DNA of 13,240 bases from an uncultured Alphaproteobacteria bacterium (GCA_946625925.1 CAMOTP010000027.1:1-13240), one strand, 5' to 3'. Positions 1 to 8,583 are shown, numbered from the stretch's first letter. Program-made: numbers and translations. The notes: generated by a model from the sequence alone, not told the origin.

Positions 1-36
1 GCCTTTTTTCAAACTGTATGGAACGGATGTTTTCAT
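1..36 (-). CDS. 5' end of an unidentified gene running off the left edge
   Basis: Only the first 12 codons are inside the window (reading MKTSVPYSLKKG). The start is supported by a good ribosome binding site, AAAGGAG, six bases before the ATG on the minus strand. The upstream 65 bases are very AT-rich and separate it from the stop of the 979-aa gene on the same strand, so it may be co-transcribed with that gene or have its own promoter. The residues look neither like a signal peptide nor like a family I recognise. Identity cannot be judged from 12 residues. Confidence 0.6.
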   Translation of the reverse strand, partial: MKTSVPYSLKKG

Positions 37-72
37 ATCATACTCCTTTGATTATATGTTTTATATAATCAT

Positions 73-100
73 ATTGACATAAAAAATTGTTTTTGTCAAT
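73..100. repeat. Inverted repeat ATTGACA / TGTCAAT between two minus-strand genes
   Basis: Seven-base arms (73-79 and 94-100) flank a 14-base AT-rich centre. Each arm contains a perfect TTGACA -35-like hexamer, one per strand. On the minus strand the arm at 94-99 could serve as the -35 of the gene starting at 36, but the -10 is not clean: CAATAT at a 17-base spacing, or TATGAT at 20. It could also be a small operator or a weak hairpin after the upstream gene. The function is inferred only from position. Confidence 0.3.
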
Positions 101-102
101 GA

Positions 103-3042
103 TTAAGGATTTGAAGAATTCGAAGGAGCCGTATGACTAAAATCAATGAGCCAGCTGCGGCCGCTGTATGGCCATTGTTGGTTGTTTGAGGTGTTTATCC
201 ATTCTGTGCCGGTATCTGTGTCGGTAAATGTGCATATATTACTGGTATCATTGGAATCTATACCTGCGGCATTACAATAGTCTGTTTGATTTTGTGGTGA
301 TTCATTTATGAAATAATTTAATGAATATGTTCTGTTTAATTGTTCGTTTGCAGATGCCCCGTATGTATGTGTTACATAACGGCATCTTTTATAGTTAGAA
401 CTGGAACTGTCGCATTCAACAATTATATAGTTGTTATTGCATAACAGTTCATCGTTTGTGCCGGTACTATTTTGAATTCCACCAGGACATAATATATATG
501 TTGTGATGTTATTATTTGTGTTTGTTTCTTTGGTGACCAATTGGACACTGGTAATATTCTTGTTTGGTGTGCATATTTTTGTTGTGGCGCCAATGTTGTT
601 ATCAAGTTGTGAACCGCCCATGTAGTCTGATACACTTTCCGCCATACCATTCATACAACAATGCCCAAATGAATCCTTTTTTTCAGATTCACAACAGTTC
701 TGTTTGTTGGTGGGGGTGGTAATTTTTGTCCGGCATAAAACCTTGCGGGTCAAACAGTTGACAATGTCAGATTGGTTAATGCACATAACAATCGGGGTTG
801 AACCATATGTGTATGTAAAGTCAATCTTGCCACCGTTACAAATTGATGTTGAACAAGAATCTTGGTCGTTTTGTGTATGTGTGTTTTTGGCAAACCATGA
901 TAATAATGTCGAATTGTTTTCATCCGATGGTATCAAAATCCAGTTTGTTTCACTGTTGTCTGGTTTTGATTTGCAATTACCCCAGATTTGTTCGGCAATA
1001 CGGCACAGATAACATTTGTATGCCCCAGAATCACTGACGTCAGGGTCATTCGCGGTTGTGTTGTTTGCCGCACCGCATACCTGTTCATCAGAACGACAAA
1101 AGTCATATACGGTATCGTTGGCCCCCAGACCGTATGTCATACGATATAAATCTTGGGGAATGGTGTTATAGTTTGGTAATATTTCATGTATGTTTAAAAT
1201 TGATTCTTGGCTGGCCTGGGCAACACAATTATAAACCTGTTTCCAGCATGCAGAACGTGTCAAAATAGAATGACGGTTAACCGATGTATGAATATCTTCG
1301 CACAGACCAAAATTACCCGTAATAGATTTACATGAATTGATAATGCAATCGCGTCCAACCTCGCGACAGGTGTTTATAATTGTCGTATATGTTTCACGTG
1401 CCGCAATGTCGGTTGTCCCAGATGACCATGTTTCATCAATTCCGGTGTTGTTCGCCATTGTGCCAGTTTCAGGGTCGTATTCAATAATCATAGAACATGA
1501 TGTTTTTACATTTTCACATAATGCGTTTACAGTTTTGTCTGTTATTACACCAAATGTTGATAATGCACGTGAATCAAAATCAGCCAAATTTTGTTTCGCA
1601 GAATCCAAACATTCTGTTAATAATGTTGTGCAACTTTGGCGGACTTCTTCCAGTTTGGCATTTTGTGCAATCTTGATTTGTGCCAATGCGTCATCAATAA
1701 ATCCGTTCCATACACTGTCGGCAATTGATTGACAATTTTTTGTCGCAGGTTCAATGTATTTCTTTTTGGAATTCAAATATGAAATAAATGGCGCGTTTTG
1801 TGGCGTTTTGGACCATGTGTCCGTATTTGTTGGACGCACAATCAATCCGGTCAAATTGATTAAATCAGGTGACAAAAATGCCTCGCCTGTGGTGGGGTTG
1901 ATATAACGACCCGATATATCCAAACATTTAACCAAATCTTTGCCACATACATTGGTGTTTGTTAACATATCTAACATTTTTGTTTTGCATGTTAATATGT
2001 CGTCAGAATTATTATCCTGGTAATTATTTAATCGTGTCATGTCCAGCAGGGCGCTGCTTTCCAAAATTTTATTTTTTGCCTGTTGCGATTGGGTTTCGTA
2101 TGCACGTTTAACAGTATTACAATCTTGTTCAATTGCCATATTATAACTGTTTTCGACCAATGCGATATCTTCGGTATCACAAACCTCGGCCGCCATTTCA
2201 CGACATACGGGTAATGCCGCAGAACGCAGGGCAGCACCGCTTTTTGCGGTTGTGGAAATCCCCGTCAATGAATCAACAGAATCAAATGCCGAATCCATGT
2301 TCAATGACCATGTTAATGCAGACATATTATTGTTTTCCGCAGAATCAAAACTGGCATTTAATTTTTTTGCAATATTGTCCAATGTTTTTTTAGATGCGGT
2401 TTTATCACGTGTTGCATAATATGCGTCTTCGCCTTCGGTTGCCTGGTTTATAACGGCAGCGTCCGCGGGATCCATGTTAACCTGTAATAAACGTTGACTG
2501 AAATCTTGTAATTTGTCTTCGACATTATCAAGTGATTTTTGGGTGGATTTGAATTCGTTTGCACGTGTGGAACATGCACAACGTTTTAATTGTGCATCCT
2601 TGTTCGCACAAAATTCATCCATACAATCGAAAAATACAGTTTTACATTTGCCAAAATCACGTTGCATTACAGATTCACGTGTTTTTGTGGTTGCCGCAAC
2701 ACGTGCCTTGGTTCCAGGTTTTTGTGCTGTGCGGGATAAAATGTTTTTTTGTGTGGTGCGTGCCGAAATATTCGGTTTTTTTGTGCTGCGTGCGACAACA
2801 GATGTTGATGCGTTGCGTGATTTGTCGGCAACCGAACTGTTTCGTTGAATGATGTTCTTGGTGGTGGTAATAGCATTTCTGGTTTTTGTGGTGGTTGTTT
2901 TTCTGGTACTGGTAACGGTGTCAGAATTTTTGGTTCGTGATATGTTTTTTGCATTATCCGCCACCGCACTATCCAAGATAGGTGCAATAAAACACGCGGC
3001 TAAAAACAGTTTTAGACCTTTCATTTCCTTATCTGATTTCAT
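103..3042 (-). CDS. Large secreted Cys-containing protein of unknown function (979 aa)
   Basis: I do not recognise the family. The N-terminus has a hydrophobic stretch (about residues 10-22) ending in SAVA, consistent with a Sec signal peptide cleaved near residue 28. Residues about 35-125 form a basic low-complexity Thr/Ser/Lys/Arg/Asn segment. The globular part then opens with a dense cysteine motif: Cys133, 140, 145, 155 and 157, around FFDCMDEFC and RCACS. Many more cysteines are spread to the C-terminus, including a Cys-Cys pair (NCCES) and another in HCCMNG. This suggests a disulfide-stabilised periplasmic or surface protein. No C-terminal membrane anchor or terminal beta-barrel strand is visible. 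The first ATG has no clear Shine-Dalgarno. A second ATG at 3024 (residue 7) follows AAGGA, but too closely to be decisive, and the signal peptide works from either start. It is on the same strand as the tRNA-Leu, 57 bases downstream of its CCA end. Confidence 0.85.
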   Translation of the reverse strand: MKSDKEMKGLKLFLAACFIAPILDSAVADNAKNISRTKNSDTVTSTRKTTTTKTRNAITTTKNIIQRNSSVADKSRNASTSVVARSTKKPNISARTTQKNILSRTAQKPGTKARVAATTKTRESVMQRDFGKCKTVFFDCMDEFCANKDAQLKRCACSTRANEFKSTQKSLDNVEDKLQDFSQRLLQVNMDPADAAVINQATEGEDAYYATRDKTASKKTLDNIAKKLNASFDSAENNNMSALTWSLNMDSAFDSVDSLTGISTTAKSGAALRSAALPVCREMAAEVCDTEDIALVENSYNMAIEQDCNTVKRAYETQSQQAKNKILESSALLDMTRLNNYQDNNSDDILTCKTKMLDMLTNTNVCGKDLVKCLDISGRYINPTTGEAFLSPDLINLTGLIVRPTNTDTWSKTPQNAPFISYLNSKKKYIEPATKNCQSIADSVWNGFIDDALAQIKIAQNAKLEEVRQSCTTLLTECLDSAKQNLADFDSRALSTFGVITDKTVNALCENVKTSCSMIIEYDPETGTMANNTGIDETWSSGTTDIAARETYTTIINTCREVGRDCIINSCKSITGNFGLCEDIHTSVNRHSILTRSACWKQVYNCVAQASQESILNIHEILPNYNTIPQDLYRMTYGLGANDTVYDFCRSDEQVCGAANNTTANDPDVSDSGAYKCYLCRIAEQIWGNCKSKPDNSETNWILIPSDENNSTLLSWFAKNTHTQNDQDSCSTSICNGGKIDFTYTYGSTPIVMCINQSDIVNCLTRKVLCRTKITTPTNKQNCCESEKKDSFGHCCMNGMAESVSDYMGGSQLDNNIGATTKICTPNKNITSVQLVTKETNTNNNITTYILCPGGIQNSTGTNDELLCNNNYIIVECDSSSSNYKRCRYVTHTYGASANEQLNRTYSLNYFINESPQNQTDYCNAAGIDSNDTSNICTFTDTDTGTEWINTSNNQQWPYSGRSWLIDFSHTAPSNSSNP

Positions 3043-3099
3043 GATAACAAAATTTTTTAATAGTGGGCAAGAATATTTTTAATAGATATGTATATTTTT

Positions 3100-3184
3100 T
3101 GGTGCAGCCAGGGGGACTTGAACCCCCAAGGATTGCTCCACAGCATCCTTAGTGCTGCGCGTATACCAATTCCGCCATGGCTGC
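3100..3184 (-). tRNA. tRNA-Leu, anticodon AAG, CCA encoded
   Basis: Read on the minus strand this folds as a class II tRNA. The acceptor is GCAGCCA pairing with TGGCTGC, followed by discriminator A and an encoded CCA (3100-3102). The D arm carries the leucine-like AATTGGTATACGC. The anticodon stem is CAGCA/TGCTG, enclosing the 7-base loop CTAAGGA. A long variable arm follows, then a T arm with stem GGGGG/CCCCC and TTCAAGT loop. The total is 85 bases with CCA, the usual leucine class II size. The loop places A34-A35-G36 as the anticodon, with U33 before it and G37 after it, so it would decode CUU, and after A-to-inosine editing also CUC or CUA. Most bacterial leucine sets use GAG for this box, so A34 is unusual. 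Confidence 0.9.
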
Positions 3185-3203
3185 TTGAACAAATTCTTTG
3201 CAC

Positions 3204-3232
3204 ATTGTTGCAATATCATATTTCTTTTTCAA
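3204..3232 (-). promoter_or_regulatory. Candidate promoter of tRNA-Leu
   Basis: On the minus strand TTGAAA (3227-3232) and AACAAT (3204-3209) are separated by 17 bases and lie about 20 bases before the tRNA 5' end. The -10 matches the consensus at four of six positions. The region is AT-rich, so chance matches are possible. Confidence 0.3.
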
Positions 3233-3240
3233 GTTTTTTG

Positions 3241-3249
3241 TGATATAAT
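3241..3249 (+). promoter_or_regulatory. Extended -10 promoter of the beta-barrel gene
   Basis: TGATATAAT is a perfect TATAAT (3244-3249) preceded by the TGN extension. There is no good TTGACA at the right distance, which fits an extended -10 promoter. Transcription would begin near 3256, leaving a leader of about 25 bases with the ribosome binding site GGAAGGG before the ATG at 3280. Confidence 0.5.
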
Positions 3250-3279
3250 ACGTCTGATAATGTTAGATAGGAAGGGAAA

Positions 3280-4929
3280 ATGTCGGTAAAAACTCATGTT
3301 TTGTTGGGGTGTTCGATATTCGCTTTGATGCCGTTCGTGGCAAATGCGGCAGGGACATACTATAATTATAATGGAACTATCCAACGTAATTATGGTGGCC
3401 CATATGCAAATGTTATTGAAAATTATGGCGGTTGTACTGGTGGGTATGGTTGTGGTGCTGGTGCCAGAACAACAATGAATTCTAATCCATATGCTGTAAA
3501 TAATGATACAAGTTTTGGCCGTTATGGTGATGGAGATGCTTCTGCAAATACATCAGCACAACAGAATGTGACAAAAATACCTGCGTTGCCACGTTCTTCG
3601 GGGGTGCGTGGTGGTTTGACAGATGGTGGTTTCAGTTTGGGTGCCGGTTTTGTTCATCAGTTTGCTGCATGGAATTTTGATATGAATACGGTAGGATCAA
3701 AACTGCATTATGATAACATCAGATGGAATGTTTTTGATGCAAATGCCAAATATGATTTCTATGTGAAAAATACAGCGTTGCGTTTGGATGTCGGTGGACA
3801 ATATGGAACCCAATATGGCGAATCCAGTATGGTTGATGACGATATAACCAATGGCGGATTTTTCTCGCAATATTGGAATGTTGATTTAAATGGTGACGCG
3901 GTTGCAGATCAGGTTTGGACTCAGCAAGGACATGCGTTGTCTGTTGGTACATCGGAAGATGGCAGTATGATGGGTGTGTATGCTGGATTGGGGGTAAAAG
4001 ACGCGTTCCGTTTTGGTGGTTTTAGGGTGACACCATCTATTGGGTATCGTTATTTTAAATATAAATTGGATACAAAACGTAATTATGGAATGTCGCTGGA
4101 TATTGTAGAAGGTGCATCCAATTATTGTCAGAGTTCTGGTGGGGAAACACAATGTCTGCCATTTTTGGTTTTTGTAGACAGTAATAATAATCCGTTGTTG
4201 GGGGTTATTGAAGGTGTCGATTTAAATGGTGATAGTGTTATTGATACATTGAGTTATGTTAGTATTCCAAGTGGTGCGCAATATGTAGAAACAGAAGATT
4301 CTTACTATTATTACCAAGATGGTGTGAGTCATTCTTATGAGGTGGAATGGTCTGGCCCATATGTTGCATTAGATATAAATTATGATATTTCATTAAACGA
4401 TTCGGTTATGGCACGTTTGGAATTGGGTTTGCCGGCATATACATCAACAGCAGATCAACCGTATCGTCCTGATTGGCAACATCCAAAAAGTTTGGAAGAT
4501 ACAGCAGATATTGGCGATGCGTATCATTTTGGTTTTGGGGCTAATTGGTTGCATTCTTTGACAGATTCTATAATGTTAACTGTTGGTGTTACATTTGATT
4601 ATTATAATGTTGGCAAGGCACAGGCTGCGTCATATTTGAATCCAGATTACTATAATACTATGTATTATAATCCTGCGGTTGACACAAATAATGCATTGGC
4701 CAGTTCGGAATATTATGGCAGTGCTAATGTTGACGATTGGACGCAGACACGCGCGGATGCATTGGGTCGTGATTTAGATGTCGATAAAGCGGTGTACAGA
4801 AGTAATTTGGAAACAATAGATGCTATAAATGATTTGAAATCAAAAGGCTGGAAAGAAACAGTTGCAGATGAAATTGAATCGTTGTATAGATCTATTGGGG
4901 TTCGTATCGGATTGCAGGCTAAATTTTAA
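3280..4929 (+). CDS. Outer-membrane beta-barrel protein with two DLNGD calcium-loop-like insertions
   Basis: The 549-aa product begins with a clear signal peptide (hydrophobic core VLLGCSIFALMPFV, cleavage after ANA near residue 23). A Gly/Tyr/Asn-rich N-terminal region follows (about 25-95). The rest is rich in alternating aromatic/hydrophobic beta segments and ends IGLQAKF with a terminal Phe, the usual outer-membrane insertion signature. Two near-identical short motifs, DLNGDAVAD (202-210) and DLNGDSVID (314-322), have the D-x-N-x-D-x-x-x-D arrangement of dockerin/thrombospondin-type calcium loops and probably sit in extracellular loops. A Cys pair (283/292) may form a disulfide. Strong ribosome binding site GGAAGGG. 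The next gene starts 12 bp downstream, so the two are probably one operon. An omptin-like enzyme was considered, but I cannot place the catalytic residues. Barrel assignment is fairly sure; function is unknown. Confidence 0.8.
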   Translation: MSVKTHVLLGCSIFALMPFVANAAGTYYNYNGTIQRNYGGPYANVIENYGGCTGGYGCGAGARTTMNSNPYAVNNDTSFGRYGDGDASANTSAQQNVTKIPALPRSSGVRGGLTDGGFSLGAGFVHQFAAWNFDMNTVGSKLHYDNIRWNVFDANAKYDFYVKNTALRLDVGGQYGTQYGESSMVDDDITNGGFFSQYWNVDLNGDAVADQVWTQQGHALSVGTSEDGSMMGVYAGLGVKDAFRFGGFRVTPSIGYRYFKYKLDTKRNYGMSLDIVEGASNYCQSSGGETQCLPFLVFVDSNNNPLLGVIEGVDLNGDSVIDTLSYVSIPSGAQYVETEDSYYYYQDGVSHSYEVEWSGPYVALDINYDISLNDSVMARLELGLPAYTSTADQPYRPDWQHPKSLEDTADIGDAYHFGFGANWLHSLTDSIMLTVGVTFDYYNVGKAQAASYLNPDYYNTMYYNPAVDTNNALASSEYYGSANVDDWTQTRADALGRDLDVDKAVYRSNLETIDAINDLKSKGWKETVADEIESLYRSIGVRIGLQAKF

Positions 4930-4941
4930 GGTTTAATAAAA

Positions 4942-5574
4942 GTGCGTGTTAATAAGTTATTTTTGATGAGTGTTTTTTGTATGCTCGCGTTTGGCGCGGC
5001 GTTTGCAGTCGAATTGACTGGGACAACGTCGGTTAATGTGACAAGTGATACCGCAGCCCAGGCAAAGACGCGTGCGTTTAATTCTGCACGTCGCGATGTT
5101 ATTACACGTGAATTGCGTAATTATGCAAATTCAGAACAATTGGAAGCTGCTATTAAAGAAAGTTCGAATGAAGAATTGATGAATATTATTTCTTCGTCCA
5201 GTTTAGATTCTGAAAAAATTTCGGATACATCGTATTCTGCAAATATTTCTTTTGTTATTGATGGTGATGCTGCGCGTAAATGGATGGAAAAATATTCTGT
5301 TCAAAATTGGTTGCCTTCATCCAGCAGTGTTGCTGTTGTTCAGGTTGCAAATTCTGTTCCGTTTAATGTGACTTTGTTACAGCCAATGGCAGATTGGGCA
5401 AGTTTGAATGCTGTGGCACGTGATGTCGGGGCGGATATCGCAACGGTGAAAATCGTTGGAAATAATATTTCCTTTGTTATGGAAGAAAAAAATGCTATTA
5501 AATTTTCCAAAGCTTTGCGAATGAATGGTTGGCGTGTACAACAAAGTTTAGATGGATTTAAAATTTTTAAATAG
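4942..5574 (+). CDS. Secreted DUF2066-like periplasmic protein (GTG start)
   Basis: A 210-aa protein with a signal peptide (LFLMSVFCMLAFGAAFA, cleavage near residue 22). The start is a GTG at 4942. The next in-frame ATG (residue 9) would cut into the signal peptide, and AAGG lies about 11 bases before the GTG. After cleavage the segment VNVTSDTAAQAKTRAFNSAR (about 31-50), followed by a helix and then SYSANISFVIDGDAARKWM (about 98-116), resembles the pattern of the alphaproteobacterial DUF2066 family: repeated Ala/Arg helix, then a strand pair and a helix. The C-terminal half (about 140-210) looks like a second small alpha/beta unit. It follows the barrel gene by 12 bp and is probably co-expressed with it, suggesting an envelope or assembly accessory role. 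The family match is from pattern memory only. Confidence 0.7.
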   Translation: MRVNKLFLMSVFCMLAFGAAFAVELTGTTSVNVTSDTAAQAKTRAFNSARRDVITRELRNYANSEQLEAAIKESSNEELMNIISSSSLDSEKISDTSYSANISFVIDGDAARKWMEKYSVQNWLPSSSSVAVVQVANSVPFNVTLLQPMADWASLNAVARDVGADIATVKIVGNNISFVMEEKNAIKFSKALRMNGWRVQQSLDGFKIFK

Positions 5575-5653
5575 TTTTTTGTTGAAATAAATTTTCATAT
5601 ATTTTACTTTTCTAAGTGTTGATTATTAACCTTGTAACAAAATGGATTGAAAT

Positions 5654-6553
5654 ATGAAAAAATTATTGATAGCGGCATTGTGTTTTATGCCAACGGTTGG
5701 TTTTGCGTTGGAAACACCACATGAAACAAAATTTGATTTGAATATCCGTCGAATCGGTATTGATTGGTCCCAGACATCAGTTGGTAATGCGGCAGAATAC
5801 AGTGATTCACCGGTTGCTGCATTTACAGCCAGTTCCCAAGATTCTTTTGTTGGGGTTTTTGATACGGCTTTGGAATATGGATTTGACAGGTTGCGTTGGG
5901 ATAACTCTTTGTTTATGACATATGGTAAAACAACGTTGAAACCATATAATAAACCATCAACAACCGATGAAAAGGCTGATAAGATTTTGTTCTTGTCTGA
6001 TTTGGCATATGCCTTGTGGGATTGGGATGATGCAAAGTTAGGACCGATTGTTCGTGCTGAATATGAATCCGAATTTAAGGGTAATCCACATATTCGTAAG
6101 ATTGTGCGTCCCAGTGCCGGTATTGCTTTATTTGATCACAAAGTGTTAAAGACATTGTATGTGACCGCTGTGTACGAAAATGATTTTACAGTTGTTGATG
6201 ACCCAGTGAGTAAGTTGGCCATGGAAGCAGGTTGGCGTGCAGAATATGATATCAGGGAAGGTGTGAAATTTACAAGTGATGGATATTATCGTGAATATCT
6301 TGATTATTCACAATATGTTCCAACTGATTTTCGTCGTGATTTGAGTGTGAATGCCAGATTGGATACAAACCTGTGGGGTGATTTTACATTTGGCCCGTAT
6401 GTTAATTATCGTCGTGCTTTGTCGCGTCATGCAGAACATTTACATTCGAAACCTTATGCTTCGAATATGACGGTTGGTTTGTCGTTTAACTATATCAATA
6501 AATTTAATTTACAAAAGACAAGCACATTGCCGGAAAACACAGAATCAAAATAA
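5654..6553 (+). CDS. Small predicted outer-membrane beta-barrel protein
   Basis: The 299-aa product starts with a textbook signal peptide, MKKLLIAALCFMPTVGFA (residues 1-18). The mature part consists of repeated amphipathic beta segments with aromatic girdle residues, such as YVTAVYENDF, WRAEYDI, GYYREYLDY, FGPYVNYRRAL and MTVGLSFNYI. Short charged turns separate them, as in 10-14-strand barrels. The last strand ends near NYINKF and a short hydrophilic tail (KTSTLPENTESK) follows, so the chain does not end in Phe. GGATTG lies about seven bases before the ATG. It is separated from the preceding gene by 79 AT-rich bases and may be transcribed with it or separately. A strong terminator follows. 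I do not recognise a named family. A porin-like or LPS/lipid-related role would be speculation. Confidence 0.75.
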   Translation: MKKLLIAALCFMPTVGFALETPHETKFDLNIRRIGIDWSQTSVGNAAEYSDSPVAAFTASSQDSFVGVFDTALEYGFDRLRWDNSLFMTYGKTTLKPYNKPSTTDEKADKILFLSDLAYALWDWDDAKLGPIVRAEYESEFKGNPHIRKIVRPSAGIALFDHKVLKTLYVTAVYENDFTVVDDPVSKLAMEAGWRAEYDIREGVKFTSDGYYREYLDYSQYVPTDFRRDLSVNARLDTNLWGDFTFGPYVNYRRALSRHAEHLHSKPYASNMTVGLSFNYINKFNLQKTSTLPENTESK

Positions 6554-6575
6554 AATAGTTTTGTGTGATGTTTTG

Positions 6576-6599
6576 ACCGCCGTTATCGGCGGTTTTTTT
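6576..6599 (+). terminator. Rho-independent terminator between convergent genes
   Basis: The stem ACCGCCG (6576-6582) pairs perfectly with CGGCGGT (6587-6593) around a TTAT loop and is followed by a run of seven T. It ends the plus-strand envelope cluster. On the minus strand the hairpin follows the protease stop by few bases but lacks a U-tract, so it would terminate that gene less well. Confidence 0.9.
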
Positions 6600-6601
6600 A
6601 T

Positions 6602-8539
6602 TTAAAACGTGGTTTTGAATTTTTTCATTATGAAAAATTCATCTTGCCAATCTGGGTTGTTTATGTATGTTGCAGATAATTCTTTGTACTTGATTGTGTA
6701 TTCTGTGGAAGGTTCTGTTGTTAAATCTATGTTTGCATTATGATATACAATTTGACCGTTTTTGTTGCGTGCCACAGGTACGGATAAAGACATGTTGCCA
6801 AATATAATTTGATCCGGGATTGCAAATTCAAATGATAAATCATTCCATTTTAATCCGGTTTTGATTGTTTGTGTATATATGGTTGAAAATCCTGATACTA
6901 TAGAATTCTCGTCGGGGGTTGGATTAGAAATACCGGTGCGAATTTGTTGGTAAAAATGCAAGTCGGATATGTTAAATTCATTCTTATACCCTATGAAATT
7001 GATTAAATCGTTTGATTTGATAGACATCAATCCACTAGATTTTAATAAATTATTTTGTTGAAAGCCTAATTCAATACCGCCTGGTAATAATGTTGTGTTG
7101 GTATCAGATTCGCGTAATCTGTCAAATCCGCGACTGTATGGAATAACCTTTATATTATCAGACATGTTTGTTGTAAATGTACGTCCGAAATCATCTATAA
7201 AGGCAAGTTTTATATCCGCATTTTTAATTGCACCTGCGATTTGACCTGATATATTCGTCATATTTAATGATTGAACAGAACCGTTTGCCAAAATGATTTT
7301 TGGATTGCCAACTGGTTTGGTTGCTTTTTCCATATTTAATAATCCCCAACCATATACAGAATCAACCCCAATGTCACCCAGGTCTGTTGCGGTTGTAAAT
7401 AATAATTCTGTGATTTGTGTGGCTGTCATATAAGGAAAGGCTTCTTGAATTGTGGCAATTGCTGCTGATACTGTTGGTGTTGCAAAACTGGTACCACTGG
7501 CATATTCAGATGAATCGGTGTTCCAACCAGAACCTGGGGCAGCAATACAGTAATTTTGTGTTATACCACATTGATTGCTGTACCAAGCAATTTGGTTGTT
7601 GTTATTTAAGGCAATTACATTAACAAAGTGTCCCTGTAAATCAGGAAATGCTATGGGCAGGGCAGATAAAATACCACTTTCAGTTTGTGATTCATTGCCG
7701 GCTGCTATTACAAAAATTGAATCGTTTTCAGAAACTGTATTTCTGAGGCTGGTTATAAAATTTTGGTTTGTTGTGTTATAAAAATAATCTTGGGCCTGGG
7801 CATATGTTTTTAGACTGTTGTCATTGTTGTAAATTGCAGTGGCTGCATTCTGGTTGTTTGTAGATTGAACTTGCCAACTGGCATTATATATTTTTGCAGG
7901 ACTAGACGTGTTTAATGCATTTGTGATGGAATCGTAAGAAAATACGGAGTTGCTGGTTGCAATATTGTATGTGTTTATGTTTGCATCTGGAGCGATATAT
8001 GATGCAATGTCACGAACTGTGTTTCCATGATTACTGTAAAAATCATCAAGTATGTTTATGTTTATATTTTTACCGGTAAAACCACGTGCGTAAGCATAGG
8101 CAAAATTTATGTTATCAAACTGTTGGCTGTTCTGGGTGTATATATCAGAATTTTTTATCATGTTTATGGTTTCAGAATCAATGTCTGTACCATTTGTTAA
8201 AGAATGTAAGTACGATAATGTGCTGACACGTTGGTTTGTTATGGTGTCTGATAAAGTATAATTTTGGGCTATGTTTGGGGATAATTCTAATGTTGGTTGA
8301 ATCGAATTGGTGTGTGCGTTTGAATCAGATTTTTGTGTTGCCAAGAAAGAGGTTAGACCAACCAAGGCCGCTGCACCACCGGTCCATTGTAATATTTTAC
8401 TGGAATTGTTGGTGTTTTTGCATTGATACGGGTGTTTTTGACGATATTCTTGGTTGTTGCAATTAGGAACCGCAAACGCACTTGTTGTGGTTGATGCGAA
8501 TATTAAAATACCAATAAAAATCTTTTTTAATAAATTCAT
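6602..8539 (-). CDS. S8 subtilisin-like serine protease with autotransporter-like C-terminus
   Basis: This 645-aa secreted protease has a signal peptide (about 1-23) and a Cys-containing N-terminal piece (Cys27, Cys40). A helical hydrophobic stretch follows (about 51-67). The S8 catalytic domain spans about 150-400. The triad is visible: Asp165 or Asp166 in NILDDF, His171 in NHGNTV, and Ser351 in SGTSFATP, with the oxyanion Asn282 in AAGNES. SVYGWGLLNMEKA (about 394-406) marks the typical end of the domain. The remaining 240 residues are beta-rich and include the segment LSVPVARNKNGQIVY. That segment, and the final KKFKTTF with terminal Phe, resemble the C-terminal part of S8 proteases in other alphaproteobacteria, which look like a short autotransporter barrel. 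Likely role: cleavage of surface or periplasmic proteins. It is convergent with the barrel gene and divergent from VGGKP copy 1. Confidence 0.9.
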   Translation of the reverse strand: MNLLKKIFIGILIFASTTTSAFAVPNCNNQEYRQKHPYQCKNTNNSSKILQWTGGAAALVGLTSFLATQKSDSNAHTNSIQPTLELSPNIAQNYTLSDTITNQRVSTLSYLHSLTNGTDIDSETINMIKNSDIYTQNSQQFDNINFAYAYARGFTGKNININILDDFYSNHGNTVRDIASYIAPDANINTYNIATSNSVFSYDSITNALNTSSPAKIYNASWQVQSTNNQNAATAIYNNDNSLKTYAQAQDYFYNTTNQNFITSLRNTVSENDSIFVIAAGNESQTESGILSALPIAFPDLQGHFVNVIALNNNNQIAWYSNQCGITQNYCIAAPGSGWNTDSSEYASGTSFATPTVSAAIATIQEAFPYMTATQITELLFTTATDLGDIGVDSVYGWGLLNMEKATKPVGNPKIILANGSVQSLNMTNISGQIAGAIKNADIKLAFIDDFGRTFTTNMSDNIKVIPYSRGFDRLRESDTNTTLLPGGIELGFQQNNLLKSSGLMSIKSNDLINFIGYKNEFNISDLHFYQQIRTGISNPTPDENSIVSGFSTIYTQTIKTGLKWNDLSFEFAIPDQIIFGNMSLSVPVARNKNGQIVYHNANIDLTTEPSTEYTIKYKELSATYINNPDWQDEFFIMKKFKTTF

Positions 8540-8555
8540 CCCATCGCCTATTATA

Positions 8556-8583
8556 AATATAGACTAAAAATATAATTTGTCAA
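8556..8583 (-). promoter_or_regulatory. Sigma70-type promoter of the S8 protease
   Basis: On the minus strand a perfect TTGACA (8578-8583) is followed, after 16 bases, by TATATT (8556-8561). The start codon at 8539 lies close downstream, so the leader is very short. Confidence 0.6.

Noticed and set aside
704..2852. Several plus-strand open frames of 60-130 codons inside the 979-aa gene
   Set aside because: They are shadows of the minus-strand gene, without ribosome binding sites or recognisable motifs.
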